This document shows positions 7,153-16,257 of a stretch of DNA of 64,000 nucleotides, piece after piece. The notes under the pieces are model-generated. The model was not told the DNA's origin and did not search any database. It was given only the letters and a program-made list of their open reading frames with translations. Made by a program: the position numbers and the translations under genes. The DNA comes from Methanobacterium veterum (GTDB lineage Archaea > Methanobacteriota > Methanobacteria > Methanobacteriales > Methanobacteriaceae), in NCBI RefSeq assembly GCF_000745485.1, contig NZ_KN050693.1:700183-764182 (forward strand), read 5' to 3'. Each line of letters begins with the position of its first letter. Positions within the stretch are counted from its first letter, which is position 1.

Positions 7153-7866
7153 TTAACCTGTAACCTGTTTTATACTTCCAGCACCGTTCAGCTGTTTGGT
7201 TACCTGGGGATTGCCGATGTAAGATATCTGCCCTGCACCATTAACTACTGCATTTAATGAGTTAGATACTTTAACAGTTCCTCTTCCTGCACCGCTAATT
7301 GTTATGGTCGCTATTTTGCTGGTTAAATCACCTGCGTTATATTCTCCTGCTCCAGAGATGCTAATATCCTGATTGTTGGCAGTGCCTGACATGGTTAATT
7401 TGCCGGCTCCTGAAATTATGATTTTAAGGGCTTTAACGTTTAAATTGCTTAGACTACCTTCACCTGCCCCATTGATGTTTATGGTCAATGAATTGGTGTT
7501 TAAACCGTTGGACTGGATTTTTCCCCCTCCAGAGTAACTGATGGAATTAAGGTCTTTTACTGTTAAATAGTATTTAATTGGTTTGGTGGGCACAACTGGA
7601 TTGGTGATACGTATATTTAGAACGTTATTGCTGACGTTGGTTGTAATATACTGCATGATGTTGTCTTCTGCTTCAACTGTCAGGGATTCTTTGTCCCCTT
7701 GAGTTATAATCACCGTACCTGCACCGTCAACCGAAACCTGGTTAAAACCGCTCACGTTTTTTGACTGGTTCACTACATTTCCAGACCCATTTGTACCCTG
7801 CCACGTACATCCTGATGCAGCTACAACTGCTAAAATAACTAAAGCTGCAATGATATATTTTTTCAA
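7153..7866 (-). CDS. GIN/DUF2807-domain lipoprotein
   Basis: A 237-aa secreted protein. Residues 1-20 form a signal peptide ending in a lipobox-like AASGC, so Cys20 may be lipid-anchored. The rest is a DUF2807 (head-GIN) beta-helix: it begins SGFNQVSVDGAGTVIITQGD and has at least six NGAG/SGAG turns at regular spacing, which stack as beta-helix coils. These proteins sit on the cell surface and are often called adhesin-like, without proof. It is monocistronic with a strong hairpin terminator. Function remains unknown. Confidence 0.85.
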   Translation of the reverse strand: MKKYIIAALVILAVVAASGCTWQGTNGSGNVVNQSKNVSGFNQVSVDGAGTVIITQGDKESLTVEAEDNIMQYITTNVSNNVLNIRITNPVVPTKPIKYYLTVKDLNSISYSGGGKIQSNGLNTNSLTININGAGEGSLSNLNVKALKIIISGAGKLTMSGTANNQDISISGAGEYNAGDLTSKIATITISGAGRGTVKVSNSLNAVVNGAGQISYIGNPQVTKQLNGAGSIKQVTG

Positions 7867-7905
7867 AATATCCCCTCCCTATTTATAAGTAATATTCTGG
7901 TCTTA

Positions 7906-8826
7906 TTAGCTTATTATCTCTTTTGATTTTTCATATGTGTCTTTAATTTGCATATATCCTCTTCTGTTAAAACTGCAACCACGCATACAAATAGTGCAGC
8001 CACTGCACAGATCATTTATAACTTTTGTTCTTGTTATTCCAGTTTCAGAAGATTTTTCTTGAATAATTGCGTTTCCAGGGCAGTTTTTAATACATTTACC
8101 GCATTTTGCACAAAATTCAGGGATCCATGAGTGATCATCATCTGTATTTACTGGTAAATTTTGAATACTTGTAAATATAGCAGACAGCCGCTGTCTTGGA
8201 CCAAACTTGGGTGTTATAATCATTCCATGTGTTCCTCTATAACCTAAACCTGCTTTTTGGGCTAAATGTGGATACATTACAACTCCTCCTGCAGGATGAC
8301 TGGCGTGGGCGGCAAATCCATTTTCCCTTAAAAATCCCGCAAGTTCATTGGTCCTTTTACCAAGCTCATCATAGGTTACATTGCTCATCTCCTGAGTTTC
8401 AGGACTTGGGGCAGTATCTACAGCTTTTTTGTCCATTTCCATTATTAGAATAATCGCATTGTCAAAAAGAATTGATTTATCTTTAAATATAAGCGTGGAA
8501 GGCACATTTGTGTAACATATACTGTCTACGCCAATTGATCCAGCATAATCTTCAAATTGTTTAATAAAATCCGCTTCAGCTTCTACTTTTGGATTATATG
8601 GATTATTTTTAAGGGATTTGACTGTCATTTCCATATTTTTTGCTATTGAAAGCTGTCTTGGGAGTGTTTTTAGTGTTATTTTCAGTTTATCCGGCATTAA
8701 CTTCTCTGGAGATGATGCTGATGCTGTTACGCATCCATCTATTTCTTTAACACTATTTTCAAGATTATTGACTTTTGCAAGCCTGTAACCAGCGTATTTG
8801 TCCTTTATTTTAGTTACTATGCTCAT
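7906..8826 (-). CDS. 4Fe-4S protein related to epoxyqueuosine reductase / reductive dehalogenase
   Basis: A 306-aa iron-sulfur protein. The C-terminal third has two ferredoxin-type clusters: C-x2-C-x2-C-x3-C in CAKCGKCIKNCP, and CSGCTICMRGC. The middle (HASHPAGGVVMYPHLAQKAGLG and GTHGMIITPKFGPRQRL) matches the QueG/reductive-dehalogenase-like catalytic fold, in which a corrinoid can bind. It starts four bases after the stop of the TetR-type gene, so the regulator and enzyme form an operon read from the operators at 9517-9590. It is probably a redox enzyme for a xenobiotic or cofactor; the true substrate is unknown. Confidence 0.8.
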   Translation of the reverse strand: MSIVTKIKDKYAGYRLAKVNNLENSVKEIDGCVTASASSPEKLMPDKLKITLKTLPRQLSIAKNMEMTVKSLKNNPYNPKVEAEADFIKQFEDYAGSIGVDSICYTNVPSTLIFKDKSILFDNAIILIMEMDKKAVDTAPSPETQEMSNVTYDELGKRTNELAGFLRENGFAAHASHPAGGVVMYPHLAQKAGLGYRGTHGMIITPKFGPRQRLSAIFTSIQNLPVNTDDDHSWIPEFCAKCGKCIKNCPGNAIIQEKSSETGITRTKVINDLCSGCTICMRGCSFNRRGYMQIKDTYEKSKEIIS

Positions 8827-8830
8827 TTTA

Positions 8831-9469
8831 TCACTTTTTCTCCAGGCTTTTTACAAAATAATCCAGATGTTTTTCAATCATCTCTCCTATTTTACCTGTA
8901 TTGGAGTTATCACTTTTTAAAAGTAGATACTCCATAAATAATGTGAAGATGGTGTACTGAAATTCCATGGCTTTAATATCAGGGTCTATTTTATTTATAA
9001 TGCCTTTTTTAACCATAATTTCCAACACTGCCCTTGAAAATGAGTATGGTTCATGAATCAAGCATTCTAAAACAATCATTCTGGCTCTTTTATCTTTATA
9101 CTGCTCGCTGGAGATAATCCTGAATATTTTTTCCATTACTGGATTTTTAAAAATGTACAGTGTAAGATTGGCCCTCTGACGGAAAATTTCTGGCGTTACT
9201 TTATCTATTTTGTCCAGATTCTGGGCTTCTGGAGGCCTCATTTTAATTAATTCTTTTTTAAAGTATTCGAAAATATTATCCATTATTTCATTCTTGCTTT
9301 TGTAGTGGCTGTAAAGCGATGCCTTTTTAATGCCTACAGCTTCTGCTATTTCGCGCATAGATGTTGCATCAAACCCTTTTTGGGCAAATAAATCAATAGC
9401 AGATTCAAATATTCTTTCTTTTGTATTTTTTTCTTCTAATTTATTTATATTGCCTTTATTTTCGGCCAT
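8831..9469 (-). CDS. TetR/AcrR-family transcriptional repressor
   Basis: A 212-aa TetR-type regulator. The N-terminal helix-turn-helix is clear (IFESAIDLFAQKGFDATSMREIAEAVGIKKASLYSHYKSKNEI, quoted here only as landmarks at residues 19-61 in segments). The C-terminal ~140 residues form the variable ligand-binding domain. It is the promoter-proximal gene of an operon with the Fe-S protein four bases downstream. Two palindromic ACCTACCGG-type sites lie 50-120 bp upstream of the ATG, where an autorepressor should bind. The effector is unknown. Confidence 0.88.
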   Translation of the reverse strand: MAENKGNINKLEEKNTKERIFESAIDLFAQKGFDATSMREIAEAVGIKKASLYSHYKSKNEIMDNIFEYFKKELIKMRPPEAQNLDKIDKVTPEIFRQRANLTLYIFKNPVMEKIFRIISSEQYKDKRARMIVLECLIHEPYSFSRAVLEIMVKKGIINKIDPDIKAMEFQYTIFTLFMEYLLLKSDNSNTGKIGEMIEKHLDYFVKSLEKK

Positions 9470-9516
9470 TTAATCATATCCTTTCCCTAATAATTGGTAT
9501 AAACATCATTTATACG

Positions 9517-9590
9517 TCCGACCGGTAGGTAGTTTATGAATATGGTAATATATTTTATTGTATATAAAGCTACCTACCGGCAGGTAGGTC
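9517..9590 (-). promoter_or_regulatory. Pair of palindromic TetR operators
   Basis: Two GC-rich palindromes stand out from AT-rich DNA. Site 1 (about 9517-9532) reads TCCGACCGGTAGGTAG; site 2 (9570-9590) reads CTACCTACCGGCAGGTAGGTC less the first base. Their shared half-site is ACCTACCGG or its complement CCGGTAGGT. They lie upstream of the TetR gene, about 38 bp apart, flanking TATA-like DNA (TATATTTTATTGTATATAAA) between them. A third weak match, CCTACCGGACAG, is at 9745-9756. The remainder of the gap 9470-9784 shows nothing else. Confidence 0.78.
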
Positions 9591-9784
9591 CGAACTGTTT
9601 AATAGGATCTGAAAATAATGAAATGGTTGTAAAAAAGCCACGCTAAACTTGCAGGAATTAAAAATAATTTGGAAAAATATAGTTATTTGTTTAATATCCT
9701 AAATTAAAATTTTTATTTTATTAAAATAATAAAAAATTCACCATCCTACCGGACAGTCCTTAGTGAAGTATTGAAACCTTTCAT

Positions 9785-10744
9785 TCAAATACGCGCTATA
9801 TCGCTGCAGTAATGTTCCAGTAAGACTACAGCTTCAGTAATAGTACTTAAATCCATTTTTACTTTTGAATTAGCAATAAAATTAGATATTTCTCTAGTAT
9901 TCATCACAGTATAAGTTCTAGGCATCTTTCGAACTGTAAAATTATTATTGGGGAATGCAACAATTGAATTAAGCATTATGTAATCAATATTTAAATTTTT
10001 AGAATCTAAAAACCTTTTTAATTCTATTGCATTCAGTTTAACCTGCTGTGGATTTAGGATAGTTTTTGAGACTATTTTACCAATATTATCCATCCATTTA
10101 TTTTCATTAATGACATAATGGCCGCGGAGATTATTGATATGGATTAAAAAGATACCTGTTGGTCCAACTACAACGTGGTTAATTTTTATTCTTTTATCCC
10201 GGATTTTCAGCTTATTTAAAATAAAATAACCTTCAGGCAGATTTTTAAAATAATTTGGAGTTGAATTTTTCTTTACAGTTATTCTCCGCTGATTTACATT
10301 ATTAACACGGGTTTTCATTATCTTTCCATTTCTTTTACCATATAAATAAGTAAGAACACCTGCAGCCATAATAGAAACAGCTGTAATGTAAAGAAATATT
10401 ATCTGCAGAGATAAATTCAATAAATTGTTTGGATTTTTAAAATTATTTGTACTTTGAGATATCCAAAAAATGGGAGAAACATAAGCTAATATGAATATAA
10501 ATAACCCTATGATTGCAAGTATAAAACCTGCAGTGGTAATTTTGACATATTTTGAGTGAGTATTGAAATTTTTTTCATCTTCATAAGCATTGTGGTTAAT
10601 ATTTTCATTGTTATAGTAATCATGGAAGTTTTCATAGTACTTCAACTGCAAACCACATTTTTCACAGGTTTTTAAAGCCTCGGGATCAAAATCGGGTTCT
10701 ATTTCATAATAAATTTCACACTCATTGCAGATTAAATAAGGCAT
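9785..10744 (-). CDS. Membrane-anchored NERD-domain protein with N-terminal zinc ribbon
   Basis: About 319 aa. The N-terminus has a C-x2-C...C-x2-C zinc-ribbon-like motif (CNEC...CEKC, residues 6-35). Two membrane segments follow (about residues 67-90 and 108-130). The C-terminal half is a NERD (nuclease-related) domain: ILNKLKI, then HVVVGPTGIFLIHINNLRGHY, KW and a NPQQVKLNAIELKRFL helix. In active members Asp, Glu/Gln and Lys form the nuclease site; here the usual E/D-x-K pattern is weak (IHINNLRG), so activity is doubtful. I place the start at ATG 10744 because AGGTG lies six bases before it; the GTG at 10753 overlaps that site. Confidence 0.75.
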   Translation of the reverse strand: MPYLICNECEIYYEIEPDFDPEALKTCEKCGLQLKYYENFHDYYNNENINHNAYEDEKNFNTHSKYVKITTAGFILAIIGLFIFILAYVSPIFWISQSTNNFKNPNNLLNLSLQIIFLYITAVSIMAAGVLTYLYGKRNGKIMKTRVNNVNQRRITVKKNSTPNYFKNLPEGYFILNKLKIRDKRIKINHVVVGPTGIFLIHINNLRGHYVINENKWMDNIGKIVSKTILNPQQVKLNAIELKRFLDSKNLNIDYIMLNSIVAFPNNNFTVRKMPRTYTVMNTREISNFIANSKVKMDLSTITEAVVLLEHYCSDIARI

Positions 10745-10968
10745 TTTTAGCACCTATAAATGCTGTTATTTGTTAATTCATTTAAAATGTACAGATTTCA
10801 TTTTAAAATTTTTTTATATTAGTTGATACTTATTATTAATAAATAATGCAAACATTTATAAATATTTTACCAATTATGGACCTATATGGATGCTGAAATA
10901 CAATTTTCAGTTATAATATAAAAAAAGTGGTAGGATTATTAAAATTAGCGCGACATTATCTATTTTAA

Positions 10969-12273
10969 TTATTCATTCTCAAAAACGATATCTGTAATAT
11001 ATGAAACACCAATAACAGCCTGCTTAATTTTTGTATTGTCCAGCAGATGGCGCATATCCATAAATTTTCCTTTATTTACTATATTTTTAATTGTTTTATC
11101 TAAATCGCATGTTTTTTTAAGGGGGATATGTTTAAAAATAACAGCATGGTTATGTAAGATCAGTTCGTTATCTCCAGTATTTGCAGGATTTAAATAGAAC
11201 AATGTGTGCAAAGCTTCTTTTTCTATGGTTGATATGCTTCCACTAAGGTCCATACCCACACCGAAGCTTATCATTGTTTCCCAATGATGTTTGGGCTCAC
11301 TGTTTATATCCATCCAGTCTTTAAAGTTATCTTCGTGTGTTATCATCTGGTGATTTTCCGGTGCAAATTTTTTAACAGGCGCAATTTTAACCCCTGAGCT
11401 GTAAAATTCATCTAAATCCGCCTGCATGGCTGTACTTATAACTCCATTGAAATTGGGCTGAGTTTGACGTGCAATATTGAATACAGCAGCATAAAGAGTG
11501 CTTATAGTAAAGCTTTCTTCATTTTTACCTTTTACAATCATTATATCATTAAAATCTCCTTCTAATGCTGCATTAAACCCTGTATGGATCGTTACATTTC
11601 CCGTATCTTTATACGGAGTTAAAAAGTCAGGGGTATCATGCCCGTCTGTTGGGAGCCAGACCATTGTCCCGCCTATGGTAATCATTTCGCCGAGAATTTG
11701 CATGTATTCGTTTATGTCATCTCCTAACGCACCAAGACCGATGGAATATTCAGTTTCTGAGAATTTTCTAGAATAAATATCTTTCTGCTCTAATTGGGCA
11801 AACAAAACCTTAGATATGTCTCCAACAGCCTTCAAAATGGCAGATTTCTGTGATGATTTATAAACGGTTAGTTCAATATTATTTTGAGTATAAGATGGTG
11901 CATCGTTCCAATTTATTTCTGCTGTTTTATCCATTTCTTGAGTAATGCGTGATACGGCGTTTTCTTTTCCAGAATGTATTAAAAATACATTATCTAACCC
12001 TGTCATTTCCAGTACTTCTGAGGGGTATTGATTTACATGGCATAAATGGAGATCTCCACCTCTTTTTTGGAGCTTTTTATTTACCTGAAGAAGGACTCTG
12101 ATACCAGCACTGCTTAAATAATGGACATCCTTCATATCAATAAGTATATGGATATCGTTCTTTTTAATGACGTTATTAAATGCATCATCTAATTCTAACG
12201 CCCCAAATGCATCTAACCTTCCTTTAACAGAGATTTGCAGGATATCATTAATTCTTTTGGTATTTATGTCCAT
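10969..12273 (-). CDS. STAS-domain protein with a large uncharacterised C-terminal domain
   Basis: A 434-aa protein. Residues 1-110 are a STAS domain as in anti-sigma-factor antagonists, with the phospho-acceptor serine in LIDMKDVHYLSSAGIRVLL. The remaining ~320 residues show no motif that I recognise; they include GLGALGDDINEYMQILGE and a glycine-rich segment (ISFGVGMDLSGSIS). The layout, a small switch domain controlling a larger domain, suggests a stress-signalling or partner-switching role. It stands alone, with 99 bp to the exporter gene upstream on the same strand. Archaea lack bacterial sigma factors, so the partner must be something else. Confidence 0.7.
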   Translation of the reverse strand: MDINTKRINDILQISVKGRLDAFGALELDDAFNNVIKKNDIHILIDMKDVHYLSSAGIRVLLQVNKKLQKRGGDLHLCHVNQYPSEVLEMTGLDNVFLIHSGKENAVSRITQEMDKTAEINWNDAPSYTQNNIELTVYKSSQKSAILKAVGDISKVLFAQLEQKDIYSRKFSETEYSIGLGALGDDINEYMQILGEMITIGGTMVWLPTDGHDTPDFLTPYKDTGNVTIHTGFNAALEGDFNDIMIVKGKNEESFTISTLYAAVFNIARQTQPNFNGVISTAMQADLDEFYSSGVKIAPVKKFAPENHQMITHEDNFKDWMDINSEPKHHWETMISFGVGMDLSGSISTIEKEALHTLFYLNPANTGDNELILHNHAVIFKHIPLKKTCDLDKTIKNIVNKGKFMDMRHLLDNTKIKQAVIGVSYITDIVFENE

Positions 12274-12372
12274 ATAATCACTTAAAAGGGAATTATTTTT
12301 ATATGTTTATATTAGATTTTATAACTGGAATCAAAACTATTTATCGGTAAGTAAGTTGTTAACACAACATGA

Positions 12373-13662
12373 TTACAGTGATTTAGGTTTAATTTTCCCT
12401 AATTTTAAAGGCTCAACAATGGCTGCCCCTACCAGTAACCCCAGTGAAATAGCAACAACGGTCATTACAACTGCTGTAAGGTTGTTAACGGCCGAAAAGT
12501 AATTTTGACCTACAAGTGATGCTATACTGATAAAACCTATGGAACCCGGCACTAAAATCCAGAAAGCAGGCAGTATCGATACAAAGCTGGGAGTTCTAAT
12601 TGGTGAGCGCCCTATAAGAGTTCCGCTGATTGTCATAAGAAGTGAACCTAAGAAAGCCCCTGAAAATCCGCCAATAAAATAGTTTCCAAACTGCTGTCCA
12701 AAGAAAGCTATGTATAGGACCAGCAGTATCCACGGCAGGTCTCTATTACGTATGGACATGAAAAAGTACATTCCAACGGCAAAAATCAGGACTCCAAAGA
12801 ATGATATCCACCCCTGACATATGTTGAATGGGACGGTGGCTATAACTTCTTCTTGAGGCAAGCCTATTATCTGCATTCCCATTAAAACTCCAAAAAGAAG
12901 CAGGAATAGAACTGCTACTCCATAAATAACTCTGCTTGAGCCGGAGATTATATTTCCTGATGCGAGTTCAAACATCCCTGTTGTAAATGTGGCTCCCGGT
13001 AAAAAATAGGCCAGGGCAGGAATCAGCACTGCAATAGATCCTACTATTAATCCCTGCTTAATTCCCCAGAATATAAAAATTGAAACAAGCAGCGCAGCAA
13101 CTACTGGTAATATAAGCCCTAAACGCGGTCGATTTTTGCCTAAAATTAGCAGCAGCCCAACAATTGCCCCCGCACCTCCAGATGCAATTAACTGCTGTGG
13201 TGTAGGCTGTAAAAGCAGTCCTAAGCCTATGGCAAATAAAATATAACCTATAAATACGCCTGCTGGGCCAAAACGGTGTTTTTGCGAAAGTATCTCTCGA
13301 ATACGTTTTTTCCCTTCAAGTGGAGATATTTCGGCTTTTTCAGCCTTGTATATCAGTTCATAAAGTTCTGAAACCTGGTGCAATGGTAATGAACCAGGTA
13401 ATTGATTAGCTGCAGTTATGGGGGCTGATTCTTCATCACCTAATTTTATAATTAAAAGGGTAGGAAAAACAATTATTTCGGCTTTAACATTGTATGCTTC
13501 TGTAATATCCTCTAAAATTGACTGCACTGCTGTTACTGAAATCCCTGCTGCTATTAAAGCCTTGCCTAGCTCAGTTAAAAATTCGAACATTCCATGTATG
13601 GATCTGCCGTCTTTGGTGCCCACGGCATTTTTAACTGATTTTAATTCGTTATTTTCGCCCAT
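12373..13662 (-). CDS. Threonine/serine exporter-like membrane protein (ThrE family)
   Basis: A 429-aa inner-membrane protein of the ThrE/DUF1212-DUF3815 family. A cytoplasmic N-terminal domain (residues 1-140, containing ELGKALIAAGISVTAVQSIL) is followed by about ten hydrophobic helices from residue 145 to the end. The full-length fused form is present, not the two-subunit YjjP/YjjB form. Family members export threonine, serine or small dicarboxylates; the direction and substrate here are inferred. It is divergent from hemB. Confidence 0.8.
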   Translation of the reverse strand: MGENNELKSVKNAVGTKDGRSIHGMFEFLTELGKALIAAGISVTAVQSILEDITEAYNVKAEIIVFPTLLIIKLGDEESAPITAANQLPGSLPLHQVSELYELIYKAEKAEISPLEGKKRIREILSQKHRFGPAGVFIGYILFAIGLGLLLQPTPQQLIASGGAGAIVGLLLILGKNRPRLGLILPVVAALLVSIFIFWGIKQGLIVGSIAVLIPALAYFLPGATFTTGMFELASGNIISGSSRVIYGVAVLFLLLFGVLMGMQIIGLPQEEVIATVPFNICQGWISFFGVLIFAVGMYFFMSIRNRDLPWILLVLYIAFFGQQFGNYFIGGFSGAFLGSLLMTISGTLIGRSPIRTPSFVSILPAFWILVPGSIGFISIASLVGQNYFSAVNNLTAVVMTVVAISLGLLVGAAIVEPLKLGKIKPKSL

Positions 13663-13940
13663 TATAAAACCGTTTAGCTTTTAAACTCTTTTCACTTGAT
13701 TTTCGTTTAAAACATATTATTTAAGTAATGTTAAAATTATTTGTAACTTACTTTATTGATTTGGGGTAATTTAGTTGTATGGATTTACTCAATTTTTAAA
13801 GAACCCGTTATATAGAATTATTATATCTTATTTATATTCCATATTGCATATTCATAAATAATAGAAACTAATAAATATTTTTAAGTAGTGGATAATCTAA
13901 CTTATTTGACTGATAAATTTAAGCCGAATTAATCACTTAA

Positions 13941-13966
13941 TGGACATTTAAAGTATATAAATCTAT
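13941..13966 (+). promoter_or_regulatory. TATA-box promoter of hemB
   Basis: AAAGTATATAAATC (around 13950-13964) is a good archaeal TATA box about 70 bp before the hemB start. The rest of the 368-bp gap 13663-14030 is AT-rich and shows no ORF, hairpin or repeat that I can support. Confidence 0.5.
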
Positions 13967-14030
13967 TTTGAAAATTAAATGATTTAATAAATATAGTTAT
14001 TCACTATAATTTATGATAACAGTGATTAAA

Positions 14031-15002
14031 ATGCAATTTCCAATTACAAGAATGCGAAGACTGAGAAAAACACCTCAGATAAGGAATATTTTAAGTGAGA
14101 CAAAACTGAACCCTGAAGATTTTATTTATCCAATGTATTTTAAAGAAGATTTAAAAGATAACGAAAAAGAGCACATTGACACCATGCCTGGCCAGTACAG
14201 ATATTCACTGGATGCAGGTATTGAAGAGGCAAAAAAACTGGAAGAATTGGGTTTATCATCAGTTCTTATCTTTGGAATACCTGAAAAAAAGGATGATAAA
14301 GGGTCATCAGCTTACGAGAAAGATGGAATTGTTCAAAGGGCGGTCCGCAGGTTAAAGGAAGAGACAGATTTAATAGTTATAACTGATGTATGCATGTGCC
14401 AGTACACTTCCCATGGGCACTGTGGAATAATCCTGAAGGATGAAATAGTAAATGATGAGACCCTGGAGTATTTATCTAAAATTGCTTTAAGTCATGCTGA
14501 AGCAGGTGCTGACATGGTGGCCCCTTCTGATATGATGGACGGCAGGGTCGATGCTATAAGGGAGACTCTTGATGCAAACGGCTATGATGATGCACTTATA
14601 ATGTCTTACGCTGCAAAATATGCTTCTGCATTTTATGCGCCGTTTAGGGAAGCTGTAAGTTCTGCACCATCTTTTGGTGATAGAAAAACCTATCAAATGA
14701 ACCCTGCAAACATTGATGAGGCTTTAAGGGAAGCAGAACTTGATATGGTTGAAGGTGCAGATATATTAATGGTTAAACCAGCTATAGCTTATCTTGATGT
14801 AATAAAAACCATTAAAGAAGAGTTTAAAATGCCGACTGCTGCTTACCAGGTAAGCGGTGAATATTCAATGATTAAAGCAGGTATGGAAGCAGGATATATT
14901 ACTGAAGAGATTATATATGAATCATTACTATCTATTAAACGTGCAGGGGCAGATCTTATCATTTCTCATTTTGCACCTGACTTTTTAAAGGGTAAAATAT
15001 AA
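14031..15002 (+). CDS. hemB: Porphobilinogen synthase (delta-aminolevulinate dehydratase)
   Basis: About 323 aa. It condenses two 5-aminolevulinate molecules to porphobilinogen, the first pyrrole on the way to F430, B12 and siroheme. The zinc site is intact ([14 protein letters not shown] with three Cys). Both active-site lysines are present, in [12 protein letters not shown] and [15 protein letters not shown] 14031 is preferred because GTGA lies five bases upstream; the earlier ATG at 14013 lacks a ribosome-binding site. CobA and HemD of the same pathway are at 51-52.5 kb. Confidence 0.96.
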   Translation: MQFPITRMRRLRKTPQIRNILSETKLNPEDFIYPMYFKEDLKDNEKEHIDTMPGQYRYSLDAGIEEAKKLEELGLSSVLIFGIPEKKDDKGSSAYEKDGIVQRAVRRLKEETDLIVITDVCMCQYTSHGHCGIILKDEIVNDETLEYLSKIALSHAEAGADMVAPSDMMDGRVDAIRETLDANGYDDALIMSYAAKYASAFYAPFREAVSSAPSFGDRKTYQMNPANIDEALREAELDMVEGADILMVKPAIAYLDVIKTIKEEFKMPTAAYQVSGEYSMIKAGMEAGYITEEIIYESLLSIKRAGADLIISHFAPDFLKGKI

Positions 15003-15041
15003 AAAAACAGAATAATAAACAAAGATAATTGAGGAGTTAAC

Positions 15042-15947
15042 ATGGATTCAGAGTTAATCGGAAAAATAGCACAGATTGCATCAGTTCTTGAAGTCAGCGG
15101 CCACCCAAAACCAGGAAATGTCCACCGTACACAGGACTTTGATGACATGGTCTTTGAAGATTTCCTGATAAGCGGTGTAGTTATTGGGAGTTTAATGAAA
15201 AAGGCCGCTGAAATTGGAAATAGATATCAGAATGATGATTCTTTACATAAAATTAAATTGGGGAAAATTATAAAGGAAGCTGTAATTGAAACTGATCGCT
15301 GGATTGGGAACAATACCAATTTGGGAATAGTTCTACTTTTAACTCCATTATCTGCATCTGCAGGGATGAGTAATGATTTAAATGATTTAAGAAAAAATGT
15401 GGGAAGAATAATGGAAGCAACAACTTCTCAAGATGCTATAAATTTATATGATGCCATAAATCTTGCAGATGCCGGTGGAATGGGCGAACAGGAAGAACTG
15501 GATGTTGCAGATGCAGAAGCGCGCGATAAAATTATAGATGAAGATATAAGCATGTACAAGGTGCTTCAAATGTCATCTAAATGGGACTTATTATCCTATG
15601 AACTTACAAATAGGATGCCTGTGACATTTGGAATTGGTTTTCCTACATTTAGAACCACTAAAATGGAGTATGGGATAAATAAAGCAACAGTTCAGACATT
15701 CCTTACTATTTTGTCCAAAAAACCAGATACCTTAATTTCAAGAAAATACGGTGATGATATGGCAAAATTAGTATCTGCAGATGCAGATTCAGTACTTCAA
15801 AGCGGGGGAATATTGAATCCTCAAGGGGAACTTTTACTCCGGGAATTAGATAAGCAGCTTATGAGAAATAAGCTTAATCCTGGAACTACTGCAGATATAA
15901 CCGCTGCTTCTATAATGGTTGCATATCTGGATGAATTTGGATTTTAA
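15042..15947 (+). CDS. CitG-like triphosphoribosyl-dephospho-CoA synthase family protein
   Basis: A 301-aa member of the CitG/MdcB family (PF01874). Typical blocks are the N-terminal EVSGHPKPGNVHRTQDF and NTNLGIVLLLTPL. In bacteria CitG makes the prosthetic-group precursor of citrate lyase, but methanogens have no citrate lyase, so the archaeal substrate must differ. GAGGAG seven bases before the ATG supports the start. It follows hemB by 39 bp and is probably co-transcribed with it, though a link to tetrapyrroles is not established. Confidence 0.82.
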   Translation: MDSELIGKIAQIASVLEVSGHPKPGNVHRTQDFDDMVFEDFLISGVVIGSLMKKAAEIGNRYQNDDSLHKIKLGKIIKEAVIETDRWIGNNTNLGIVLLLTPLSASAGMSNDLNDLRKNVGRIMEATTSQDAINLYDAINLADAGGMGEQEELDVADAEARDKIIDEDISMYKVLQMSSKWDLLSYELTNRMPVTFGIGFPTFRTTKMEYGINKATVQTFLTILSKKPDTLISRKYGDDMAKLVSADADSVLQSGGILNPQGELLLRELDKQLMRNKLNPGTTADITAASIMVAYLDEFGF

Positions 15948-15949
15948 CA

Positions 15950-16245
15950 AATCATCATTTTTTTATTTAAAGTTTTAGAAAATATTTAACACATTTAATC
16001 CATAAATTAAATGGTAACGATTATATTACTCAAGAAGTAGCGGAATAATAAATTATTGTTTTCATGTAACGTTTTGGAAAATGTTTAACATTCTTAATCC
16101 ATAAATTAAGTGGTAAAGATTATAGTACCTCAAGAGGCAGCGGACTAACAAATTTGTGTTTTTAGTTTGTTAGAAAAAGCTCAACACATTTAACATAAAA
16201 ATTAAGTGGAAGGTTATACTACCAGAAGGTAGCTGATTACTATAG
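15950..16245 (+). repeat. Three tandem ~100-bp imperfect repeats upstream of pheS
   Basis: The entire gap between the CitG-like gene and pheS is three diverged copies, each ~95-105 bp. Shared blocks in order are GTTTTAGAAAAT or GTTTTGGAAAAT, TTTAACA, TTAATCCATAAATTAA(A/G)TGGTAA, GATTATA, and a small hairpin followed by AGCGGA or AGCTGA. The hairpins keep pairing while changing sequence: TACT/AGTA at 16029-16041, CCT/AGG at ~16128-16138, and CTACC/GGTAG around AGAA at 16220-16233. The last copy ends just before the pheS ribosome-binding site AGGGAG. Confidence 0.75.
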
Positions 16246-16257
16246 GGAGTAAGTAGA

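Noticed and set aside
16029..16245. Bacterial T-box riboswitch before pheS
   Set aside because: No T-box consensus or terminator/antiterminator pair is visible, and T-boxes are not known in archaea; I report it only as repeats with hairpins.
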